In this document: piece after piece, positions 18,001 through 33,000 of the stretch
Layout: each line of letters opens with the position of its first letter
How positions within the stretch are numbered: position 1 is the stretch's first letter
Source: an uncultured Kordiimonas sp.
GTDB taxonomy: Bacteria > Pseudomonadota > Alphaproteobacteria > Sphingomonadales > Kordiimonadaceae
NCBI GenBank assembly: GCA_947500295.1
Contig: CANMRM010000005.1
Coordinates: 310,001-374,000 of the forward strand
DNA length: 64,000 bases
Reading direction: 5' to 3'
Program-made: the position numbers and the translations under genes
Notes under the pieces: model-generated
The model's database searches: none
Told to the model about the DNA's origin: nothing
Seen by the model: the letters and a program-made list of their open reading frames with translations, nothing else

Positions 18001-21000
18001 ACAACAGGACCTACCCAAATTGAGGTGGTTAACCCCCCACTGTCGGTGGCAGACACACCGGCCTGATGAACACCATCTGCAAGAGCTGAAGTGACTTCGG
18101 CGGACCATGTGCCGTCACCATTGTTAACCGCCGCATATGTTTGGTCATCAACTTCAAAAGTTACAGTCGCGGTTGGGTCGTCAACGGTGCCTCTAACAAT
18201 GGGTGTATTGTCACGGGTCGTCAGGCCGGTCAAAGTAACCAAAGGTGCGATATCGTATGACGCATTTGCAGAAACCACGTTTCCTTGCGCGTCTGTTGCC
18301 GAAACGGTGATGTCATGGCTGCCGGAAACCACAGCACCGGAAAGGTCAGCCGTCCAGGTGCCATCACCGTTGTTGACACCGAGATATGTCACGCCCGCGA
18401 GCGTGACTTCTATGCTGGCGGTTGCTTCACCTACTGTGCCTGAAATAACAGGATAGTCGGGCAGAGCACCATCGATTGCGACTGTTGTGGCGGCCGTGTC
18501 AATTGTCAGGCTGGCGGATGCTATTGAATCAACAAAATGGATCCAGCCATATACCTCCCCAACCGCGGCTTCCCAAAAACCATCACCATCTAAATCGGCA
18601 ATCTCGTAATTGGTGCCATTAGTTACGGAGAAGCTGCTGAAAGGGTTAGTATTGTCGGTGACATGGATAAACTCAGGCTGTTGCTGTGAACCTACGTTTT
18701 CATAATATTGCGGTGCCCGACCAAGGTTGCTGTTAACAACAGCGTCCAAATCGCCATCATAATCGATATCGTAAAAACGTACGTTGGAACGACCTTGATA
18801 AACCACGCCGTCAAATGGATTGGCTTCTCCAGTAACAGGTGAGAAAACTGGTGCACCAGCCGTGCCGGTGTTTTCATAAAACAGGATGCTGCCTGCATTT
18901 TCCCCGATAAATACGTCCAGGTCGCCATCAGCGTCAATATCCGCCAAGCCAACATCAGAATAGAAACCGATATCGACACCATTGAAGGGGTTGGAAGATC
19001 CATTCGCCAACACCATTACTGGATTACTGGCGGTGCCGTCATTGCGGTAGAAGTTAATGACACCAGACTCTTCGCCAACCAATGCATCCTGGTCACCGTC
19101 ATTGTCGAGGTCGCCGAACGCTATAGTGGACCAACTGCCCACATCGACACCGTTGAAGGGATTGCCCGATCCAGTGACGCCAGTAAATACCGGCGCATCA
19201 GCGTCGCCCGTGTTCTGGAAGTATCTGAGTTGACCATCGACCGCCCCAGAAAACAGGTCCAAATCGCCATCATTATCAATGTCAACCAAGGCAACGCGCG
19301 AATAGGAACCTGCCTGTAATCCATCGAACGGGTTGTCAGCACCTGTAAGTTCGGTCAGGCCCGTGACACCATCTCTGCCCTGGTAAACATTGCCAGAGAC
19401 AAGTGTTACCGCGTAACTGACCAGATAGTCACCATCCGTCAGGACATTTCCAATATCCGCGTACCAGGTGCCGTCACTGTTGTTGACGCCATTGTACGTC
19501 TGGCCGTTTACCGTGATTTCGATGGCGGCTGTCGGGTCGTCGATGGTGCCTGTCAGCGTTGGCGTTGTGTCAGACGTTGTAAGAGGGTCAATCGTGACGG
19601 TTGGTTCAATGTCAAATGCCAGAGAGCTTGCACCAACATTGCCAAGGTTGTCTGCCGCAGACACATCAAAGACATGAGAACCTCCGTCTAGCGACCCTGC
19701 TAACGTCGCACTCCACGTCCCATCTCCATTGTTGGTAGCCGCATACTCCTGCCCACCATAAGTCAGAGTGACGGTTGCTGCGGTATCATCGACGGTGCCT
19801 GTCACAACAGGGAATGAAGCCTCAATGCTTGCTCGAACATCGATAGCTACAATAGGCGCTGTCACATCGACGGTTATTGACGGGCCAGCACCACTGGACT
19901 CGTAATAGACGAACGGGCTGCCGTTTTTGCCTGAAAACAGGTCGATGTAACCGTTGCCATCCAGATCGGCGAACGCCGGCGTTGAGTAACTCCCGACATC
20001 CAGACTGTTGAACGGATTACTGGCACCCGTGACAGCAATGAAGTTCGGCTGGCTTGCAGTCCCATCATTCCTGAAAAAGTTGAATGTGCCGGTGCTTTTT
20101 CCACCTACCGCATCCCAATCCCCATCTTCATCGATGTCTAAAAAGGCGATATGAGAATGGGAACCAACGTCAAATCCGTTGAAAGGATTGTCGGCGTTTG
20201 GCCTGTATGTATAATCAGCGCTGTCGGCATTGCCTGTATTTTCATAGTAAGTGACAGTGCCATACTGGGCACCAAAAAAGGCATCCAGATCGCCGTCATC
20301 ATCAATGTCAACCAGCGCAACGTTGGAGTATGGAATAGCCCCTATGCTGCCAAACGGGTTGGCAGACCCGGTCATCTCAACGAAGGTTGGCGCATTCGCG
20401 CCGCCTGTATTTTCGAAGTATTTGATGTACCCTGTTTGCGAGCCAACCAGAACATCCAGATCGCCGTCGTTGTCCAGGTCACCGAACCCCATATTAGCAA
20501 TGTCACCAACATCTATACCGTCAAATGGATTGTCGGCGTCCGCAACGACATTGAGGTCAGGGTTGCCCGCAGTCCCGCTATTTTCCAGATACATTAGCTC
20601 GCCGTCTTGTGTGCCAATAACGCCGTCAAGATCACCATCATTGTCCAGATCTATGAAAGCGATCGCAGACCGGCCACTTGGGTAGCTGCCATTCAGCGGG
20701 CTGCCTGATCCGCCCACTTCCGTCAGGGTTTCGAATTGTTCAATCGAATATTCAGTGGTGTGACCATATCTGCCGACCGCCCGATACTGAACAGCGTGCT
20801 CCGCGGACCACAGGTCACCCGTCACCTGTGCTGACCAGGTGCCGTCGCCGGCGTTGACACCCGTGTAAGTTTGCCCACCAATTGTGATTTCAATCGTGGC
20901 CGCCGGGTCATCGATCGTGCCGGTGATCAGCGGTGTGGAATCGGCCGTTGTCAGCGGGTCTACCGTCACCACAGGCGCAGACACCGCGGCAAAGACAAAG

Positions 21001-24000
21001 TCGCTTTCGCTGATTGTGCTCGCCGTCACGCCTGTAAGTGTAACGCTGTTGCCCGCACCGTCGCTGATGTGGGTGTCAGCCCCCACCTGTGTGATCGTGA
21101 GATCAACAAACTGCACATCGGCGCTGAGCATATCGATCTGGTCTGAACCACTGACAAAGTCGGTGATCGTGTCATCACCCCAGTTTTCACCAAACCGGAA
21201 CACGTCACCGCCTGAGCCCCCGGTCAGCCTGTCGTCGCTCAGGCCGCCATCAAGCGTGTCATCGCCGGCCTGACCATCGATGGTGTCATCGCCAAAGGCA
21301 CCGAGGATGCTGTCAGAGCCGGCGGAGCCGTTGATCGCGTCATTTCCTGGTGAGCCAAGTACGTCATGGCCTGCATCCGGATCGGTGTTTCCATAGTCTG
21401 CAAAGCCGGTTGGCGGGGTATGAGCAAACGCTGTTGCACCAAAGTTGAAGGTCACCGTTTGGCTATCGCCAGACACACCCGACACACCTCCTGCAAACGG
21501 CTGGAACGTGCCAGCTGGTACGTTGCCGATGGTGGCGTTGAGGCCAGCGGCCACATCAGCATCTGTCGCACCGCCGATCCAGGTGCCGTTTTTGCTGATC
21601 CACAGATTACCGCCGTCCGCGTCATAGGCGAAGCCAATCACGTCCCCCGCGGCAAAAGCATCGGTGCTGTTGCTGCTGTTGAGGTCGGTTCTGCCTGAAC
21701 CGGAGCCAACAGTGATGCGCCCCGAAGACTCGTAATAATATACGTCCGCCTGGTTGAACACGCTTGTCGGGTTGCCATCCCAATCTGTCGTGGTCGGTGC
21801 AATAATGCCAATCCAGGTATTGCTGGAATTGCTGACATCGATGGTTTGCTCCCAATACCATTTACCGGACGATGTATCGCTATCTACCGGGCGGCCACCT
21901 CGCGTGCCCGTCCCGCTAGAGGTGTAGCTATAGGTTAGGCCATTCGCGTTCCAGCTAAACTGTGAAGATGTGGACACCGTTGCATCGATCAGAACCTCAC
22001 CAGCCGTAACTGTGGTCTGAACCGGCACGCTTGCAAAAGCAAAGTCACTGGCATCCAAAGTGCTCGCCGTCACATTCTCAAGGATGATCTTATTGCCGCC
22101 CGCTTCCGTAACTTCGGTATGGGCACCCACCTGCGCGATAGTCAGGTCTGTGAACTGCAGACCAGTTCCGGACAAGTCGAGCGTGTCTTCGCCGGATACA
22201 AAGTCCGTTACGGTATCCGTTCCCCAGTCGTTTGCAAAAGCGAACGTGTCTGATCCTGCATCACCAATGAGAGTATCGTTCCCTGTTTTGGCATCCAAGA
22301 TGTCGTTACCCAAACCACCTCTTAGAGTTTCATTCGCCGACGTGCCAATAATGCTGTCGTTACCGTCACGACCATGCAGATAATCGAAGCCCCCGCCGCC
22401 AACAACTGTATCAGCATGATTGGAGCCTAAAAAACGCTCTATATTGGTATACGAATCGCCAGAAGCAGAACCGGTGTTCGTTCCTGTGGAAAGGTTAACA
22501 TTAACGCCATTAGCGGCGTTGAAATAGTCAACAGAATCATAACCGGAGCCACCATCAAATACATCAGAATTTGGTGTGCTATCTGCGCCCTCATGGATGT
22601 GATCGTCACCTGCCCCGCCCCTCAGCGTATCAGTACCGCTTTCGTCATAAATAATGTCGTTGCCGGCTCCACCATCAACAACATCATTGCCACGACCACC
22701 ATTAATCGTCTCAGCAGCATCGCTGCCTGCAATACTGTCGTCACCATCGTGACCATGGAGAAAATCAAAGCTACCTCCACCTACGATGGTGTCATTGTGG
22801 TTAGTGCCATAGAAACGTTCTAGGTTGATATACACATCACCAGCAGCTGCCCCGAAGGTGACGCCTGTCGCAAGATTGACGCTCAATCCTGAAGGCCTGC
22901 TTGAATATGAAATGCTATCTGCCCCTGTCCCACCATCAACAGTGTCGGCGCCCTCAGAACCATATATTAGATCATTCCCAGCATCGCCCAATATTTTGTC
23001 TGAGTTTCCGGTACCACTGAGAGTGTCATCATTTGCCGTGCCTGACAAAAGACCGGCAAAGACAAAGTCGGTCGCGGTGATCGTGGTCGCCGTCACATTC
23101 TCAAGGATGATCTTGTTACCACCCGCTTCGGTGATTTCGGTATGGGCACCCACCTGTGTGATGGTCAGGTCAGCGAACTGCAGACCGGTTGTCGAGAGGT
23201 CAATAGTGTCTTCGCCCTTGATAAAGTCGACGACAGTGTCTGTGCCCCAACCGGTGCCGAGCGCGAAAGTATCAGAACCGGCATCGCCGTGCAGGAACTC
23301 ATTTGCGGAACCACTGACTATTCGGTCATTACCGGCGCCGCCACGGATTTGATAGGATGTTGCACTGCCGGTGAGCGTGTCATTGCCTGCCCCGCCATAT
23401 ATGCGCTCAATACTGATCAGGACATCGCCCTCAGCTGCACCGCCCGTGTTGACGCCTGTGGCCAAATTGACGTTAACGCCAACTGTTTCCCAGCTATAAT
23501 CGGCCCAATCAAGTCCGGCACCACCATCAATCGTGTCAGCGCCCGCATCGCCAATAAGATATTCATTTGCAGCGCCACCCGTGATCAAGTCATTACCAGC
23601 ACCACCACGAACAACAGATGTCGTATCGTTGGCCGTCAGAGTGTCATCGCCCGCACCGCCATGTAGACGCTCGATATTGAGCAGGACATCGCCCTCAGCA
23701 GCGCCGCCCGTGTTCACACCTGTTGCCAGGTTCACGTTTACGCCAACAGTTTCCGCGCTATAGTCCGCCCAGTCGGAACCGGCCCCGCCGTCAAGCGTGT
23801 CGGCACCCTCGTCACCAATCAGATATTCGTCGCCAGCGCCGCCCTGAAGCAGATCGTCGCCGGCGCCGCCCCACATTGTGTCACGATCATCACCGCCAAT
23901 AATCGTGTCATTTCCGCCTTGGCCATACAGCTTGTCCTGGCCTCCCATGCCATCAATATGGTCGGAACCCGCGGTTCCAATGAGTGTATCAGCGTTATTG

Positions 24001-27000
24001 GTGCCGACAATTTCGTTGGCGAATACGAAATCTGCCGCTGTGATCGTGGTCGCCGTGATGCCCACCAATGAGATGGTATTTGTGCCAGCACTAATTCTCG
24101 TGTCTGGTCCAATTTGCTCAATTATCAAGTCGCTGAATTGAAAGCTGGTAGCGCTGAGGTCCAGTTTCTCGCCTGCCGAGAAATCGCTGACCACGTCAAC
24201 GCCCCAGTCAGGCCCAAAGGCGAATGTGTTTACACCTGCGTTCCCGTAAAGACGGTCGTTGCCTTCACCGCCGTCCAGTGTGTCATTGCCATCACCGCCG
24301 AACAGCGTATCATCTCCGGCGTCCCCTCTAAGAACATCAGCTCCGGTCTCGCCGTGAACCTGGTCATTGCCATCTCCGCCGCTAACTGTGTCATCGTCTT
24401 CGGCACCGTGTACACTATCGTTGCCTGTGCCACCATCGACGATGTCATTGCCCCACTGACCCCAGAGATTGTCATCACCGCCATTGCCATAAATGGTGTC
24501 GTCGCCGCCTACGCCGCCAAAACTGTTTGCAAGGTCATTGCCGATAAGTAGGTCATTGCCCGCATTCGAACCGTGCGCGTCTTCAATGCTAATGAGAGTG
24601 TCGACATCGCCGGACGCACTGGTTGCAGTGCCTGCGTTCAAGTCAATGGTGATGCTTTCACCTAGGTCCCAGTAAAATGCTCGGTCGGTTCCTGCGCCGC
24701 CATCTAAAGTATCGCTGCCCACCAGGGCGATCAGGCGATCATCGCCCAAGCCGCCCAACAGCATATCGTTGCCGGTGCCGCCAAGAAGTGTGTCATCACC
24801 AGCATTACCCGTAATGCTGTCGTCGCCACCCTGACCATTTAGGAGGTCATTCCCTTCTCCTCCTTCGAGGGTGTCATTGCCTTCATTTCCATATAGATGG
24901 TCGTTGCCGCTGCCACCACGGATCAGGTCATTACCCTGTCGACCACTGATAACGTCAACTCCTGTATCGCCAGAAATTGTGTCATTATGATCTGAAGCCC
25001 AGAGGTGCTCGACATTCAGGTAGACATCACCGGCCGCGTCGCCCGTATTGTTAGATGGCATCGCCAGATCGATCACCAACCCTGCGGAAGAAGAAACGAA
25101 ATCAATAACGTCTACGCCAGCACCACCATCGATGGTGTCGGCCCCCGCATCGCCTGTTATATAATCGTCATCATTGCCGCCAACGAGCCGGTCATTTCCA
25201 TCGGCGCCGCGTATGGTGTTGCTGCCATCGCCACCAATAATCGTGTCATTTCCGCCATGGCCATAGAGTTTGTCGTCGCCTGCCATGCCGTCGATATAGT
25301 CGGACGCCGTAGAACCGTTGAGCGTATCAGCATTATTGGTGCCGGTAATTTCGTTGGCAAAGACAAAATCGCCTGCAGTGATCGTGGTCGCCGTCACATT
25401 CTCAAGAATGATCTTGTTACCACCTGCTTCCGTGATTTCGGTGTGTGCACCCACCTGTGTGATGGTCAGGTCAGCGAATTGCAGGCTGGTTCCGGTCAGG
25501 TCCAGCTTGTCCTCACCACTGACAAAATCAATGATGGTGTCTGTGCCCCAGTTCGCACCAAAGACAAAATCATCATTGCCCGTGCCGCCGTCGAGCGTAT
25601 CTGTCCCCGAACCACCGACGAGTGTATCGTCTCCGGAAACACCAACCAAAAGATCGCCGCCCAGACCGCCCTCAATCAGATCATTTCCTGCGTACCCATA
25701 AAGCGAATTATTGCCATCATCCCCAACGACGGTATCGTCAAAATCGGTTGCAATGATACTTTCAAAATTGATGAATACATCCCCTGCGGCATCGCCAGTG
25801 CTGTTGGCGGCATTGCTCATGTCAATGACCATGCCGGCCGTCGCCCCTGATCCACCGCGATAGTCAGCTGTATCGGTTCCTGCTCCACCATCAAGCGTGT
25901 CTTCGCCTGCAGCTCCATAAAGGGCGTCGTGACCCGCACCGCCTATCAAAAGATCATCGCCGTCACCACCGACAAGAATATCTGCACCATCACCACCTGA
26001 AAGCGTGTCAGCTCCTTCATCACCTCGCAGTGTATCATTCCCCGCGGCACCCCCTAGAGTATCGTCGCCATCGCCGCCATAAAGTGCATCATCGCCGGCG
26101 CCGCCAAGTAGCGTGTCATCCCCATTGCCGCCAACGAGCGTGTCATTGCCGTCTTCGCCGCGGAGACTGTTGGCCATAGCGTCACCAACGAGGCTATCGT
26201 TAAACGCAGAACCATGAACGACCTCGATGTTTGACAGAATGTCGCCCGCCGCATGACCGCCTGTATGAACGCCAGTTGCAAGATTCAGGCTGACGCCCTC
26301 GTTGGACAGAGTATAGTCAACAATGTCGACGCCATCGCCACCAGCTAGTGTATCGATACCCAAGCCCCCGAGGAGAGTATCGTCGCCAGCACCACCGAGA
26401 AGATGGTCGTTACCACCTTGACCATTGAGATGGTCATTTCCGGCGCCGCCTTCGATGGTATCATCGCCCAAAATGCCGGTCAGTATGTTGTTTCCGGTGT
26501 CGCCAACCAGCCTGTCGTTGTGGTCACTGCCGTGGAAGCTCTCGACATTGACATAAGTGTCGCCAGCGGCATCGCCGGTATTGTTCAAGGGGTTGGAGAG
26601 ATCAAGTAGAATACCTGCAGTAGCATTGCGGTATTGCACCACATCATACCCCGCACCCCCGTCAATACGATCAATGCCGGCACCCGCAAATATCTGGTCA
26701 TTGCCTTCAAGTGCATCAATGCGCTCTTCTACTGCCGACCCGGTCAGAGTGTCATCATTGTTAGTGCCCATGATATGACCGATGAGCAGAAAATCTGACT
26801 CGGTTATTGCTGAGGCTGTCACATTCTCAAGGATGATGACGTTGCTGCCCGACTCCGTAATTTCGGTGTTTGCACCCACTTGCGTGATAGTCAGTTCCGA
26901 AAAGATAATACCTAATGAAGACAAATCGATTTTGTCCTCACCGATCACAAAGTCCGTGATGGTATCCGTGCCCCAGGCGGGGTCAAACGTGAAGACATCC

Positions 27001-30000
27001 GCTTCACTGCCACCCGTCAGCCGGTCATCACCCGTGCCACCCGAGATGATGTCATCGCCGTCATTGCCGCGCAGTGTGTCATTGCCAATATTGCCTTGAA
27101 GCGTGTCATCTTGCACATCGCCGATGAGCAGGTCATCGCCCTGCCCCGCGCGCAGCAAGTCAGCACCGCCGCCGCCGCGCAGCGTATCGTCACCGAGCCC
27201 GCCTGTTAGTGTATCCGGCCCGTCGGTGCCGACCAGGTCGGCGTCCAGCGCATCAATAATGGGCTGTAATGACAACCCGTCACCGCTATCATAGGCGAAG
27301 GCGACATCCGCTGCTTCACCAACGTATCCGTATGAGGTGGAATAAGTGACTGTGCCGGTGATCGCATTGTCAACAGACCCTTCCAGCAGCTGATTGGCCA
27401 CCTGAATATTCAGGTCGATCTCGGTTATGCCGAGCTGCTCCAGGGAAAAGAGTTCGTTGCTCTGGCTGACGCCGTCACTGTTGATATCGCGCCAGATTTT
27501 GAAAGCGCCAAAGGCGTCATCATTGGCGTCAATCTTGTCATCATTGTTGGTATCGTATGCCTTCAGGCCTTCAATGTCCGTGTTGGCGCCGGCAAAGTCG
27601 CCAACGAAGGAGATTTCACTGGCATCGTCGATCAGGCCGTTAACATTGCGGTCAAGAACGAGCAGGCCATCGTCCGCGCCCACCCAGCCGGTGCGCTCGC
27701 GCACGCCGTCATTGTTCATGTCAAAAAAGACGCTGCTGTCGTAGAAGGAGATCAATTCTACGCCGTCTCCGTCCAGGTCAAAGACAACAGGTAGCGTCTG
27801 GGTGATCTCGAAATCTTCCGGCACACCGATAACACCTGTGGTGAGCACGACACTGACGTCGGACTGAACAGACTCCAAACCGTCCGAAACGGTTACGGTG
27901 AAGACACTCACCTGGTCTACAGTCGTGCCAAGCGACGCCATGAGCGTATTGCCCTCGAACCAGAAGTGATCATTGCCGGTCACGTTATAGTAAAGCGGGT
28001 CGCCGTCAGCATCAGTAGCCTGAAAGGCCGCAATTGGCTCGTTGCCAATGAAGTTGGGCGTGATCTGGAACTGGATCAATTCAATAGGATCGGAAACAGG
28101 TGCTGTATTCACGACGGTGGGGTCAAGATGCACTTCGCGCGGCAAATTGAGCTTTGCCCCGTCTACATAAATCCAGTCGATGCGGCCAATGCCGCCCGCT
28201 TCTGTCCACGTATCGATGGTGATCGAGCCGTTTTGCCCGCTCGAAGGCTCAACATTGATCCGCAGCTTGCGATTGTCACCGGTACCGACCCATTCAAAAC
28301 TGAGGTCTTCCCTTTTGATGCCTTCATCAAACACCAGGGTGTCGCTCGTACCATTCTTTTCCACGATTGTGTCGTGACCGTCCCCGATAGAGTAGAGGTA
28401 AGTGTCGCTGCCTTCACCGCCCTCGAGGATGTCATTGCCAGTGCCCCCATGCAGCACATCGTTAACCCCGCCACCCTTCAGGGTGTCATTGCCTTCCCAG
28501 CCTGCAAGCCACAGCCTCTGGAGTTTTTGGTCCTGATCAGGGTTTTCGATAATGGTGCCCGAAGCACCACCATTGATGATTTTATCCAAGCCACTGACAA
28601 TGAATTCACCGTCCACGGGGCGGGAACCCGAAATGCTCAGGTTGTAGCCGTTTGACAGAACAATTTGCTCAACTGACCCGCCATACACACCTGACGTTGA
28701 AACCAGTTTTGTTGTGCCGCCCTGATCAATGGTTAGCGTTGTTATATGTTTGGCGCCCTCGAGGATGTTATCGAAGCGCAAATTGGCAAAACCGGCGCCT
28801 TCACCGATGACGATGCTGTCAAATCCGCCGCGGGCCTCAAACGTGTCGACACCATCACCGACCGAGATGACAAAACTGTCGTCGCCTTCGCCGCCAACAA
28901 GTTTGTCCGCCCCGCCGCCGCCAGCAAGCCATGTGCCTGCATCACTTGCGATCAACGTGTCGTCGAACGCGGAGCCTATTACACCTTCGACGTTGGTATG
29001 GCGGTCGTCGCCAACCGAAAAGCCGAAGTTCAGATCCTCGGCTTCAAGGATCACGTCCAGAATTGTGATGCTGTTCTCACCCGTGGGATCGGACAGAACA
29101 GTATCACCATTCACATGAGTAATGATCAGCTGGTCGGGGGTCAGGCCAGTAGCGTTTATGTCAAGCACACCGTTTTCCGGGTTGAACCCCCTAATTCTAT
29201 CGTGGCCCCAGTTGGTCTCAAAAATATAGGTGTCAGTCTGACCACTGCCACCAATCAGCAAGTCGTCTCCGAGGCCGCCTTTCAGCTTGTCGTCGCCTGA
29301 ACCGCCCTCAATCGTATCATTGCCGGCACGGCCATGCAGAGTGTCTGCCCCGGCGCCGCCAATAAGCATGTTTGATTTGGAATCCCCCGCAGCGAAATCA
29401 TTGAACGCCGTGAGAAGCAGGTCATCAACACCGAAGAACACATCGCCCAGCTGGCCCTTTTCAGGATCATGCGCGATGGCCAGGTCAATCGCTACCGCGA
29501 TGCTCCACTCTTCATAGCTGACAAGGTCGCGGCCCGCCACTTCGCCTTCGGAGAGCTCTCTGCCATAATAGTTTTCGCCGCTGACAACATCTTTAGTGCC
29601 GTCATTGGCGAGTATAAACTTGTCGTTGCCGCCCCGGCCCACCAGCAGGTCACGGCCCGCGCCGTCACTGATGATGTCATTGCCGGCACTGCCCCAGACT
29701 TCATCGTCGCCGGTGCCGCCAATCAGCGTATCAACATTGTCACCGCCAAAAATGATATCTCCGCCAGAGCCGCCAGCCGCAAAATCATCGCCGGCCGCTG
29801 CAAAAATGATGTCGTTGCCCTCGCCGCCAAACAGCCTGTCGTCGCCATTACCGCCGCCGATTGTATCATTGCCGCCCCTACCATATACGGTATCGTCGCC
29901 GTCCTTGGCCCAAATGGCGTCAGCCTGCTCGGTGCCCTGGATCAGCTCGTCCGCCGCTGAGTTGCCGCCTTCCTCATTGACCGTAATATCTTTGGTCGAC

Positions 30001-33000
30001 AGCGCGCTGGGTGCAACATTGAGGATCAACAACGAAGCGCTGACAGGGGGCGTTCCCGCATTGTCAAGACGGATCCGGGTGTGGGTTGTTTCAAAAACAC
30101 CGTCGCCGTCCTTGTCTTCTTTTACCTCTTCATAAATCAGGTCACTTTGGTCAAAGTTACCGGTGAACAAAAGCGAATCCCGGCCCGCTTCAAAGTCCGC
30201 AATGGTGTCATTGCCCCACGCGCCGTGGAATTCAAACATGTCACCATAACCCCGGCCACCATAGAGCTTGTCATCGCCTGCACCGCCATCAATGATGTCG
30301 GACTCTTCGTCGCCGTAGATGGTGTCGTTGCCGCCAAGACCCTTCAGGATATCCTCGCCGCCCAACCCGCGGATCACATTGCCGTCCGCATCGCCGATCG
30401 CTAGATCCTGGTGCCCGGTCAGCGTCAGGTTTTCAACACCTTCAAGCGAATTATCACCATCAAAAACCGTAACGCCGTTGCCGTCAGCCAACGACAGGTC
30501 GATCGCAATGCTACGGCCCCATTCCTCGAAGGAGGCCGTATCAATTGCCCCGTCAGAAGTTGCATTGCCGCCGCGGAAAATATCCGCAAAGCCGTCGTCT
30601 GACACTTTCAACAGGTCGCTGCCAGTGCTGCCCACCACCGTGTCATTGCCGGTGCCGTCCGAAAGCGTGTCATTGTGGTCCGTGCCACTCAGGAAATCGT
30701 TGCCTTCGTCACCGAAAATCACATCTGCCTGGCCGCCCCCGTATATGGAATCGTTGCCAGCGCCGCCTTTTATGGAATCGTAGCCCTCACCGCCGAAAAG
30801 CACGTCGCTGCCTTCACCACCGGCGATGGTGTCATCGCCGGTGGCGGCATATACCGTGTCGTCGCCCGCACCAGCATAAATGATGTCATGGCCTTCCTGA
30901 CCATAAAGCTTGTCGTTGCCATCACCGCCATAAAGGATGTCGTTGCCTTGTCTGCCATGCACCGTGTCATTGCCGGAGCCGCCATAAAGCTCGTCATCGC
31001 CGGTACCGCCATCGACAAAATCCAGACCCGCGCCGCCAAAGGCGATGTCACCGCCATCGTCGCCATACAGTCTGTCATTGCCGGAACCACCGCCAAGCTG
31101 GTCAAGGCCGCGTCCGCCCGTCAGGGTATCATTGCCTTCTTTGCCGCGGATAACATTGTTGAAAGCATCGCCAACAAGGCTGTCATTATCCGAGCCGCCC
31201 ACAACAGTGTCCCGGTAATCAACTTCTTGGCTCGTTGGTCCTGTGGCGGGCGGGTCCTGGGGCACGCCGCCGTCCGCGCCGCCAGTGCCGCCTGTTGCAC
31301 CGCTGGTGCCCGCGTTGCCCACCTGCAGGTTAGCCACCACGCCTGCGGTGGCGCCTGAATAATCAACAATGTCGAACCCGTCGCCGCCGTCGTAGCTGTC
31401 GCCGCCACCACTGGCGAGCAGGATGTCATTGCCGCCGCCGCCCGCAATATGGTTGGCATTGTCGTCGCCCTGCAGCTGGTCCCCGCTGTCGGAGCCAACA
31501 ATATTCTGGATACCCGTGTAGGTGTCGCCTTCGGCGTCGCCGCCGGTGCCGGTTCCGCCGAGGTTAACGGCCACACCACTCTGCGCATCGGCGTAGGAGG
31601 CTGTGTTGGTGCCCGCCCCGCCGCGCAGCACATCTGCGCCTGCGCCGCCCGCAAGCGTATCGTCGCCAAGCCCGCCATCGAGTACATCATCGCCGCCGCG
31701 GCCGGAGAGAAGGTTTTCACCGTCGTCACCCGTAATCGTATCGGAGAAATTTGTGCCCGCAACATTTTCGATGTTTGAATAAACATCACCAAAACGGCCA
31801 GCAGAGCTGCTCATATCCAGCGCGATGCCGCTGTTCCAGTCGGCATAGCTTGCGGTGTCGGTGCCCGCACCGCCCTCGAGTGTGTCGATGTCGCTGTCCT
31901 GCGCGACCAGGATCACATCATCGCCTGCGCCGCCGTCCACATCGTCTGCGCCCGCGCCGTCCCCGAGGGTGTCGCCCCCGTCACCACCATTGAGCGTGTC
32001 ATTGCCGTCGCGGCCCAGAAGCACGTCATTGCCCACACCACCCTCAATGCTGTCGTCGCCCGCACCGCCATCAAGCCAGTCCCAGCCATATTTACCGGAA
32101 AGTGTGTCATTGCCGGACCCGCCGACAAAAATATCGTCCGAGGTGAGCGAGCGGAAGTTGTCGTCCGCCCGGTCGCTGGCATCGCCAGCCGGGCCAACAT
32201 GCATTAAGGGGCTGCCGGTCGGGCCGGTGGTGTTGGTGTCGGTGAAGTTAACGCCGTTTGTGCCCGTGTGGATGCGAATGTCGGAATAATCGCTCGAAGA
32301 CCCGGCGTTCAGGCCCATGGTCAATGCAAAGTCATCAATGGTGATGGTGCGGCTTTGGCCATCAATGGTGATGACGATATCATCGCTCTGGCCGTCTTCG
32401 TCATTGTCCGCCCAGGCGATGGACACATCGGCAAAGTTGGTGCCTTCCGGCAGCTCAAACGGCAGCAAGGATTGCAGACCGCCAAGCAAATCGGATTCGC
32501 CGTAGCGATCAAGCCCTAACTCGTTGGCACGTTGCAAGGTGATCGCCCAACCAGCAGCAAAAGCAGACTGAGGATTGGCTGCAATCATCAGATTGATAAT
32601 GGCTGCATTTTGCCGATATGAAAGATAGTCTGATGCAATCGTAAGATCACCAAACATGGTGGCAGGCTCATAATCATAGGGCGTGCCATTGCCATAGTTC
32701 GCTGCATTGGCATAGAAGGCCCGGCGGGCGTAAAGGTCGCCGCCTATGAAGGCAAGCTGCGACAGGTTGTGGCCGACACCACCGCCGATGGCCTCGGCAT
32801 AATCGGTAGTTTTGGGATAGTTGCTGTCCGCATTGTCTCTGCCCTCGGGCCAGAAGCGCACGCGCGGTTGGTTGCCGTCCCTGCCATGCTGTCCCCAGGC
32901 AGAGCCCGCAACCACGTCACCGTTCAACAGTTCTGCACCTGTGCCACCAAGCGCCGTGACCACACCATTCAGGATATCGCGCGCGCTTTCGGCCATGCCG

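Noticed and set aside
22000-32000. Short regularly spaced DNA repeats resembling a CRISPR array
   Set aside because: The repeats are in-frame RTX nonapeptide codons of one protein, the spacing is 27 bp multiples and the units are imperfect; there are no cas genes.
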